From UBA2357 sp046295975 (GTDB lineage Bacteria; Pseudomonadota; Gammaproteobacteria; Burkholderiales; Rhodocyclaceae), in contig JBKBMG010000001.1 of assembly GCA_046295975.1 (NCBI GenBank), positions 194,623 to 258,622 on the forward strand: 64,000 nt of DNA, read 5' to 3'. Below are positions 58,684 through 64,000 of this stretch, piece by piece. Made by a program: the position numbers and the translations under genes. The notes beneath the pieces are model-generated. The model was given only the letters and a program-made list of their open reading frames with translations, searched no databases and was not told the DNA's origin. Each line of letters opens with the position of its first letter. Positions within the stretch are counted from its first letter, which is position 1.

Positions 58684-58953
58684 TTAGATCACGCGCGCTT
58701 TTTCTACGACTTTGCTCACGCGCCAGGACTTCGTCTTGGAGATCGGACGGCATTCCTCGATCTCGACCAGATCACCGTGACCCGCCACGCCGTCATCCAC
58801 ATGCGCATGATACTTGGCCGAACGGGTGATGATCTTGCCGTAAAGTTCGTGCTTGACACGTCGCTCGACCAGAACCGTAACCGTATTCTTCATCTTGTCG
58901 CTGACGACACGCCCGACCAGGGCGCGGCGCACCTTCTGCACTTGCTCGGTCAT
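58684..58953 (-). CDS. rpsQ: 30S ribosomal protein S17
   Basis: 89 residues, OB fold: RRALVGRVVSDKMKNTVTVLVERRVKHELYGKII. The start overlaps the rpmC stop (ATGA), so translation is coupled. It ends the S10 operon in the classical arrangement. Confidence 0.98.
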   Translation of the reverse strand: MTEQVQKVRRALVGRVVSDKMKNTVTVLVERRVKHELYGKIITRSAKYHAHVDDGVAGHGDLVEIEECRPISKTKSWRVSKVVEKARVI

Positions 58954-59144
58954 TTCTGCACCGCCTTTTCAGTCAGCAGAGTCCTCACCCGGGCGATGTC
59001 CCTGCGGACGTTCTTGAGTTGGCTCGTGTTGCTCAATTGCTGTGTCGCGAGCTGCATGCGCAGCGAAAATTGCGCCTTCAGCAGCTCGAGCAGCTCCGTG
59101 TTCAATTCTGCCGCGCTCTTGGCGCGGAGTTCGCTCGCTTTCAT
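58950..59144 (-). CDS. rpmC: 50S ribosomal protein L29
   Basis: 64 residues, two helices: MKASELRAKSAAELNTELLELLKAQFSLRMQLATQQLSNTSQL. It lies near the exit tunnel beside L23. Overlaps rpsQ by 4 bases. Confidence 0.98.
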   Translation of the reverse strand: MKASELRAKSAAELNTELLELLKAQFSLRMQLATQQLSNTSQLKNVRRDIARVRTLLTEKAVQK

Positions 59145-59146
59145 GA

Positions 59147-59560
59147 TTACCCCAGCTGACGGAGGACGAAAGTCGTCTCGAGCGGAAGCTTGGCAGCCGC
59201 CAGGCGGAACGCCTCACGTGCCAGTTCTTCGCTCACGCCGTCCATCTCATAAAGTACCTTCCCGGGCTGGATCTCGGCCACCCAGTACTCAGGGTTACCT
59301 TTACCGTTACCCATCCGAACTTCAGCCGGCTTTTTGGAGATCGGCTTATCGGGGAAGATGCGAATCCAGATTCGCCCACCCCGTTTGATGTGGCGCGTCA
59401 TTGCGCGACGGGCAGACTCGATCTGACGCGAGGTCAAACGACCGCGGCCAACCGCCTTCAGACCGAACTCACCGAAACTGACCTTCGCACCGCGCGTGGC
59501 GATACCGGTGTTCCGCCCCTTTTGTTCCTTGCGATACTTTCTTCTAGACGGCTGCAGCAT
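59147..59560 (-). CDS. rplP: 50S ribosomal protein L16
   Basis: 137 residues, MLQPSRRKYRKEQKGRNTGIATRG, with GKGNPEYWVAEIQPGKVLYEMDGV. It contacts A-site tRNA. The start lies inside the 3' end of rpsC, a 17-base overlap. Confidence 0.98.
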   Translation of the reverse strand: MLQPSRRKYRKEQKGRNTGIATRGAKVSFGEFGLKAVGRGRLTSRQIESARRAMTRHIKRGGRIWIRIFPDKPISKKPAEVRMGNGKGNPEYWVAEIQPGKVLYEMDGVSEELAREAFRLAAAKLPLETTFVLRQLG

Positions 59561-60362
59561 CGTCTACTCCCGCTTTCCTAGTACGTTTGCCGCTCTTGTC
59601 GGCATCCGTGGATTCAGCTCCGGTGCGACGCGCAGGACGCTTCGCCCCACGGGGATCGCCCGCTTCGTTGCGCGGCGCGCGACGACCACGACGCGCCTCG
59701 CTCTCCGGCTCGACCGCAGCCGGGCGCTCGTTACGGCCGAGCATCTCGCCCTTGTACACCCAAACCTTGATACCGATGATCCCGTACGTGGTCTTGGCTT
59801 CCGCGACGCCGTAGTCGATATCGGCTCGCAGGGTGTGCAGCGGAACCCGCCCCTCGCGATACCACTCGGTACGCGCGATCTCAGCGCCATTGAGACGACC
59901 GGCACTCATGATCTTGATGCCTTGCGCACCGAGACGCATTGCGTTCTGCATCGCGCGCTTCATCGCACGGCGGAACATGATCCGTTTCTCGAGCTGCTGA
60001 GCAATCGAGTCCGCAATCAGCTGGGCATCGGTCTCAGGCTTACGAATCTCCTCAATGTTCACATGAACTTGAACACCGACGATCTTTTGCAGATCGCGCT
60101 TGAGGGTTTCGATATCCTCGCCCTTCTTGCCGATCACAACACCCGGACGCGCGCTGAACAGTGTGATACGGGCGTTCTTGGCGGGGCGCTCAATGATCAC
60201 GCGCCCAATCGAGGCGTGCGCGAGGCGCTTCTTCAGGTACTTGCGAACCTTGAGATCCTCATGGAGCATCTTGGAGTAATCGCCACTCGGGGCGAACCAC
60301 CGCGAACTCCAGTCACGCGTCACCGCGAGACGGAAACCGGTAGGATGAATTTTCTGACCCAT
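59544..60362 (-). CDS. rpsC: 30S ribosomal protein S3 with long basic C-terminal tail
   Basis: 272 residues, compared with 233 in E. coli. The N-terminal MGQKIHPTGFRLAVTRDWSSRWF, the KH domain with VIIERPAKNARITLFSARPGVVIGKKGEDIETL, and the S3 C-terminal domain are intact. From about residue 212 a tail of Arg, Glu, Ala and Pro follows (ERPAAVEPESEARRGRRAPRNEAGDPRG). The last 17 bases overlap rplP in another frame. S3 lines the mRNA entry channel. Confidence 0.97.
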   Translation of the reverse strand: MGQKIHPTGFRLAVTRDWSSRWFAPSGDYSKMLHEDLKVRKYLKKRLAHASIGRVIIERPAKNARITLFSARPGVVIGKKGEDIETLKRDLQKIVGVQVHVNIEEIRKPETDAQLIADSIAQQLEKRIMFRRAMKRAMQNAMRLGAQGIKIMSAGRLNGAEIARTEWYREGRVPLHTLRADIDYGVAEAKTTYGIIGIKVWVYKGEMLGRNERPAAVEPESEARRGRRAPRNEAGDPRGAKRPARRTGAESTDADKSGKRTRKAGVDDAAAV

Positions 60363-60371
60363 ACTGACTCC

Positions 60372-60701
60372 TTACTCCCCAACCGTCACGTAAATGTGGC
60401 AGGTCGGCTTGAGGATGCGATTCCCACGACCCTTCGCACGCGCGGTAAACCGCTTGAGCGAGGTACCTTCTTCGACATGGATGGTCTTGACCTTCAGCAC
60501 GTCGATGTCGGCGCCGTCGTTGTGCTCGGCGTTTGCGATCGCCGATTCGACGACCTTGCGAATAATCTTCGCCCCCTTCTTCGGGGAGAAGGCCAGGATA
60601 CTGATCGCCTGTTCCACAGGCTTGCCGCGAACCTGGTCAGCCACCAGCCGCCCCTTCTGGGCGGATAGTCTGACGCCACGGAGAATGGCTTTGGTTTCCA
60701 T
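60372..60701 (-). CDS. rplV: 50S ribosomal protein L22
   Basis: 109 residues: ETKAILRGVRLSAQKGRLVADQVRGKPVEQAI and the beta-hairpin end PRAKGRGNRILKPTCHIYVTV-like that lines the exit tunnel. Macrolide contacts are known for this hairpin in other bacteria. Confidence 0.98.
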   Translation of the reverse strand: METKAILRGVRLSAQKGRLVADQVRGKPVEQAISILAFSPKKGAKIIRKVVESAIANAEHNDGADIDVLKVKTIHVEEGTSLKRFTARAKGRGNRILKPTCHIYVTVGE

Positions 60702-60706
60702 GGATC

Positions 60707-60982
60707 TTACCTCTTGGCCTTCTTGCTCGCCGCGTGACCCTTGAAGGTACGCGTCAGCGAGAACTCACCGAGTTTATGGCCGACCATGTTTTCGGTGACG
60801 AAAACCGGAATATGCTGGCGGCCGTTGTGCACCGCGATCGTGAGACCGACGAAGTCGGGCAACACCGTCGAACGGCGTGACCAGGTCTTGATCGGTCGTT
60901 TGTCGTTACTCACCCGGGCGGCGTCGACCTTTTTCAAAAGGTGGGCGTCGACGAACGGGCCTTTCTTGATTGAACGTGCCAT
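60707..60982 (-). CDS. rpsS: 30S ribosomal protein S19
   Basis: 91 residues: MARSIKKGPFVDAHLLKKV, with TWSRRSTVLPDFVGLTIAVHNG and the C-terminal GEFSLTRTFKGH. It forms a head bridge with S13. Confidence 0.98.
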   Translation of the reverse strand: MARSIKKGPFVDAHLLKKVDAARVSNDKRPIKTWSRRSTVLPDFVGLTIAVHNGRQHIPVFVTENMVGHKLGEFSLTRTFKGHAASKKAKR

Positions 60983-60992
60983 GTGCTACCCC

Positions 60993-61820
60993 TTAGCGCT
61001 TGTGCCGACGCTGAACGATCATGTTATCGGTACGCTTGTTCGAACGCGTACGATAACCCTTGGTCGGCGTGCCCCACGGGCTGCGCGGCACACCCCCTTC
61101 GCCGGTACGACCTTCACCACCACCATGGGGGTGATCGACCGGGTTCATCGCCACACCACGCACGGTGGGGCGAATACCACGCCAGCGATTTGCACCCGCC
61201 TTGCCGATCTTGCGCAGCGCGTGCTCGGAATTCCCGACCTCACCAATCGTCGCGCGACACTCGACGTGCACCTTGCGGACCTCACCGGAGCGCAGACGAA
61301 TCTGAGCATACGTTCCTTCGCGAGCCAGCAACTGCACCGACGCACCGGCGGAGCGTGCAATCTGCGCACCCTTGCCAGGCAGCAATTCGACGCAATGAAT
61401 CGTCGAACCAACCGGGATGTTGCGAATGGGCAGCGTATTGCCCGGCTTGATCGGGGCCTCGGAACCACTCACGATCTGCTGACCGACCTCGACACCCTTG
61501 GGCGCGATGATGTAGCGACGCTCGCCATCGGCATAGCACAACAGCGCAATATGAGCCGAACGGTTCGGATCATATTCGATGCGTTCGACACGTGCCGCAA
61601 TGCCATCTTTGTTGCGGCGGAAGTCGACCACGCGATAGTGCTGCTTGTGGCCGCCACCTTGATGCCGCACGGTGATATGACCATTGTTGTTACGGCCACC
61701 GTTACGGGACTTCTTTTCCACCAGGCCTGCATACGGGCGACCCTTGTGAAGATCGCTATTGACGACCTTCACCATCGCGCGCCGGCCGGCCGACGTAGGT
61801 TTCAGTTTTACCAGTGCCAT
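60993..61820 (-). CDS. rplB: 50S ribosomal protein L2
   Basis: 275 residues. Conserved peptidyl-transferase-region motif AMNPVDHPHGGGEGRTGEG near the C-terminus, and the N-terminal RNA-binding fold. It is needed for subunit association. Confidence 0.98.
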   Translation of the reverse strand: MALVKLKPTSAGRRAMVKVVNSDLHKGRPYAGLVEKKSRNGGRNNNGHITVRHQGGGHKQHYRVVDFRRNKDGIAARVERIEYDPNRSAHIALLCYADGERRYIIAPKGVEVGQQIVSGSEAPIKPGNTLPIRNIPVGSTIHCVELLPGKGAQIARSAGASVQLLAREGTYAQIRLRSGEVRKVHVECRATIGEVGNSEHALRKIGKAGANRWRGIRPTVRGVAMNPVDHPHGGGEGRTGEGGVPRSPWGTPTKGYRTRSNKRTDNMIVQRRHKR

Positions 61821-61826
61821 GATCGA

Positions 61827-62132
61827 TTACTCCCCGGCCGCGAAGTTGATTTCTTGACCAGGCTTGAGGCAGACAAAGGCCTTCTTCCAACCCTTGCGAC
61901 GCCCGATCGTACGACCAAAGCGCTTTTCCTTGCCCTTTACGTTGGCAACCTGGACCGACTTCACATCCACCTTGAACAACAACTCTACGGCGGCCTTGAT
62001 TTCCGGCTTGGTCGCAGTCGTCGCAACGCGGAACACCACTTGCTCGTTCTTGTCGGCAACATACGTTGCCTTTTCGGAGATCTGGGGCGCGAGCAACACC
62101 TGCATCAGACGCTCCTGGCTGAATCCGCTCAT
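61827..62132 (-). CDS. rplW: 50S ribosomal protein L23
   Basis: 101 residues: LMQVLLAPQISEKATYVADKNEQVVFRVA and KRFGRTIGRRKGWKKAFVCLK. It docks trigger factor and SRP at the exit tunnel. The start overlaps the rplD end by 4 bases. Confidence 0.98.
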   Translation of the reverse strand: MSGFSQERLMQVLLAPQISEKATYVADKNEQVVFRVATTATKPEIKAAVELLFKVDVKSVQVANVKGKEKRFGRTIGRRKGWKKAFVCLKPGQEINFAAGE

Positions 62133-62749
62133 TGCCAGACCTCCTCCATCTTGGCCAACGCACCCTTGGTGACGATGACCATCGGATAATGAACAAGCGA
62201 AACCGGATCGGCTTCGGACACCTCGAGCACCAGCACCTTGTGAAGATTCCGGGCCGAAAGGAAGAGATTCTCATCGAACTGCTCGGTAATCACGAGCACC
62301 GAATCCAGCCCCATCCCCTTCAGCTTCTCGTTCAGCAACTTCGTCTTGGGAGCCTCAACACTGAAACTCTCGACGACCGCCAGACGATCTTCGCGTGCGA
62401 GCTGCGACAAAATGGCAGCCATGCCCGCGCGATACATCTTGCGGTTGACCTTGTGGGAGAAGTTCTCATCCGGCGAGCTCGGGAAGATCCTGCCACCCCC
62501 ACGCCAGATCGGACTGGACGCCATACCGGCGCGGGCGCGGCCCGTGCCTTTCTGCCGCCACGGCTTGCGCGTGGACTTGGCAATCTCCGAGCGACCTTTC
62601 TGAGCCCGGTTACCGGAGCGCGCGTTGGCCATGTAGGCAACGACAACTTGATGGATCAGCGCCTCGTTGTACTCACGCGCGAACAGCGTATCTGACGCCT
62701 GCAGGGTTGCGGACGACTGCCCCTGCTCGTTAATCAACTTAAGTTCCAT
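62129..62749 (-). CDS. rplD: 50S ribosomal protein L4
   Basis: 206 residues, with the tunnel loop GRSEIAKSTRKPWRQKGTGRARAGMASSPIWRGGGRIF. In E. coli L4 represses the S10 operon through a long leader. Here the rpsJ upstream gap is only 51 bases, so that mechanism is not apparent. Confidence 0.98.
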   Translation of the reverse strand: MELKLINEQGQSSATLQASDTLFAREYNEALIHQVVVAYMANARSGNRAQKGRSEIAKSTRKPWRQKGTGRARAGMASSPIWRGGGRIFPSSPDENFSHKVNRKMYRAGMAAILSQLAREDRLAVVESFSVEAPKTKLLNEKLKGMGLDSVLVITEQFDENLFLSARNLHKVLVLEVSEADPVSLVHYPMVIVTKGALAKMEEVWQ

Positions 62750-62760
62750 AACGTCCTCGC

Positions 62761-63405
62761 TCAGTTACCGGCCTTGACCGCAGGACGGACGAGCACGTCG
62801 CCACCCTTGGAGCCCGGCACCGCACCCTTGACCAGGAGCAACTGACGCTCGGCATCCACACGAACAACCTCAAGCCCCTGAACGGTGCAGGTCACCGCAC
62901 CCAGATGACCCGCCATCCGCTTACCCGGAAAGACCCGACCCGGATCCTGCGCCATACCAATGGAACCCGGCGCATTGTGGGAAATCGAGTTACCGTGAGA
63001 AGCCCGGTTAGACGAGAAATTGTGGCGCTTGATGGAACCCGAGAACCCCTTACCAATCGAGGTACCCGTGACATCCACCTTTTGCCCTGCGGCAAAGAGA
63101 TCCACGCCGATGACGTCACCCGGCTTGATACTCGCAAGCTGATCAACACCGACAGTGAACTCTCTGAGGACTCGCCCCGCCTCGGCACCCGCCTTGGCGA
63201 GATGACCAGCGAGCGACTTATTCACCCGACTCGCACGACGCGAGCCGAACGCGACCTGGACCGCGGAATATCCGTCGATCTCGGGCGTCTTGATTTGAGC
63301 GACGCGATTATTGGACACGTCAAGCACCGTCACCGGAATGGTCCTGCCATCCTCGGCGAAGATGCGAGTCATGCCAACCTTGCGTCCAACAAGGCCTAGA
63401 CTCAT
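62761..63405 (-). CDS. rplC: 50S ribosomal protein L3
   Basis: 214 residues: MSLGLVGRKVGMTRIFAEDGRTIPVTVLDV and HGNSISHNAPGSIGMAQDPGRVFPGKRMAGH, including the Gln region methylated in homologues. It organises the peptidyl-transferase region. A 113-base gap before it holds the promoter/hairpin element described separately. Confidence 0.98.
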   Translation of the reverse strand: MSLGLVGRKVGMTRIFAEDGRTIPVTVLDVSNNRVAQIKTPEIDGYSAVQVAFGSRRASRVNKSLAGHLAKAGAEAGRVLREFTVGVDQLASIKPGDVIGVDLFAAGQKVDVTGTSIGKGFSGSIKRHNFSSNRASHGNSISHNAPGSIGMAQDPGRVFPGKRMAGHLGAVTCTVQGLEVVRVDAERQLLLVKGAVPGSKGGDVLVRPAVKAGN

Positions 63406-63469
63406 TTTCTTCTCCTGATCCCCGGTTGCGATTGACCGGGCCCTAATGAAAATTTACGCCAAAAAGCGT

Positions 63470-63508
63470 AAAGGCCGGATTATACCGGCCTTTGATCGAA
63501 ACCTGCAA
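63470..63508 (-). promoter_or_regulatory. Promoter whose -10 box is the loop of a terminator-like hairpin (rpsJ-rplC gap)
   Basis: On the minus strand AAAGGCCGG and CCGGCCTTT form a 9-bp stem whose 6-base loop is TATAAT, a consensus -10. TTGCAG, a fair -35, lies 18 bases upstream. The hairpin is followed by ACGCTTTTTGG, so it can also act as a terminator for upstream transcripts. Transcription from this promoter would start just inside or after the right arm, so the new mRNA would lack the full hairpin. Confidence 0.6.
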
Positions 63509-63518
63509 GCCCGCTAGC

Positions 63519-63830
63519 TTACTGCAGCTTGATCTCGACGTCCACCCCTGCCGGCAGATCGAGCTTCATCAGCGCATCGACGGTCTTGTCCGTCGGATCG
63601 ATGATGTCCATCAGACGCAGATGGGTACGAATTTCGAACTGGTCGCGGGATGCCTTATTCACATGCGGGGAACGCAGCACATCAAAACGTTCCTTACGCG
63701 TCGGCAGCGGAACCGGCCCGCGCACCACCGCCCCGGTCCGCTTGGCGGTTTCGACGATCTCGAGCGCCGACTGGTCGATCAAACGATAGTCGAAGGCCTT
63801 GAGGCGGATCCGGATTTTCTGGTTTTGCAT
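63519..63830 (-). CDS. rpsJ: 30S ribosomal protein S10
   Basis: 103 residues: MQNQKIRIRLKAFDYRLIDQSALEIVETAKRTGA and FEIRTHLRLMDIIDPTDKTVDALMKLDLPAGVDVEIKLQ. ATG 63830 with AGGAAG upstream. It is also NusE in antitermination. 51 bases after the tuf stop. Confidence 0.98.
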   Translation of the reverse strand: MQNQKIRIRLKAFDYRLIDQSALEIVETAKRTGAVVRGPVPLPTRKERFDVLRSPHVNKASRDQFEIRTHLRLMDIIDPTDKTVDALMKLDLPAGVDVEIKLQ

Positions 63831-63851
63831 TTTCTTCTTCCTAAAGAGCAA

Positions 63852-63873
63852 GCCCGCCACCCTGGTGGCGGGC
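63852..63873 (-). terminator. Hairpin after tuf
   Basis: GCCCGCCAC, a 4-base loop and GTGGCGGGC form a 9-bp perfect stem between tuf and rpsJ. On the minus strand TTGCTCTTT follows, so partial termination before rpsJ is plausible. Confidence 0.6.
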
Positions 63874-63881
63874 GGTGAGTG

Positions 63882-64000
63882 TTACTCGACGATCTTCGCC
63901 ACCACACCGGCGCCGACGGTACGACCACCTTCGCGAATCGCGAAGCGCAGACCCTCTTCCATGGCGATCGGGGCGATCAGCTTCACGGTGATCGACACGT
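63882..64000 (-). CDS. tuf: Elongation factor Tu, 3' end only
   Basis: The last 38 residues are visible (VSITVKLIAPIAMEEGLRFAIREGGRT and VGAGVVAKIVE) before TAA at 63882-63884. The rest lies beyond the right edge. EF-Tu carries aminoacyl-tRNA to the ribosome. Its place before rpsJ is the usual str-S10 junction. Confidence 0.97.
   Translation of the reverse strand, partial: VSITVKLIAPIAMEEGLRFAIREGGRTVGAGVVAKIVE

Overview
The window is a stretch of high-GC chromosome from a betaproteobacterium. Gene content and protein sequence fit Rhodocyclales (the Thauera/Azoarcus/Zoogloea group). That placement is my inference from family resemblance and was not tested by a search. I see no tRNA or rRNA gene, insertion sequence, prophage, integrase, CRISPR array or clear recently acquired island. 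Most genes are core or commonly retained accessory functions, densely packed with many stop/start overlaps.

Layout. (1) 1-8 kb: a possible gene start at the left edge, an RluF-type rRNA pseudouridine synthase with a very long arginine-rich tail, and a six-gene Mrp/Pha-type Na+(K+)/H+ antiporter operon (fused mrpAB, then C, D, E, F, G) read leftwards. (2) 8-18 kb: an IclR regulator, a D,D-endopeptidase, a patatin lipase, and the C4 metabolism pair maeB (malic enzyme) and pckG (GTP PEP carboxykinase), divergent across a structured 435-bp gap, then an aminotransferase. (3) 17.6-22.7 kb: a lytic transglycosylase, AmpD, and the PilS/PilR two-component pair with a small PP0621-like protein. (4) 22.8-28.7 kb: a methionine-type aminotransferase divergent from mtnA overlapped by a fuculose-phosphate-type aldolase (candidate DHAP shunt for 5'-methylthioadenosine or 5'-deoxyadenosine waste), a tandem pair of beta-hydroxyacid dehydrogenases, and ybiB. 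(5) 28.8-44 kb: pirin, azoreductase with a divergent LysR regulator, dsbB, PilZ and HATPase proteins, an RND efflux operon with a DUF2892 protein at its end, cbiX/tcdA, a Sel1 protein, an MBL hydrolase divergent from a PatB-type lyase, then ssb, an MFS exporter and uvrA. (6) 47-49.8 kb: small conserved proteins, galE and an Hsp15-like S4 protein. (7) 49.8-64 kb: the complete S10, spc and alpha ribosomal operons in reverse, from tuf (cut by the right edge) to rplQ, ending in an intrinsic terminator.

What works together: the Mrp complex couples ion homeostasis to proton motive force; MaeB and PckG control flux between C4 acids and pyruvate/PEP; the transglycosylase, endopeptidase and AmpD remodel and recycle peptidoglycan; MtnA and the aldolase would salvage nucleoside by-products; the ribosomal block builds both subunits plus RpoA, SecY and IF-1.

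No wholly new multi-gene system is evident. The points most worth a second look are the mtnA-aldolase pair, a promoter whose -10 box forms the loop of a terminator-like hairpin between rpsJ and rplC, a probably leaderless and operator-overlapped RND efflux promoter, a long structured leader before the transglycosylase, a possible attenuator in the mrp leader, and the 250-residue disordered tail on the pseudouridine synthase.
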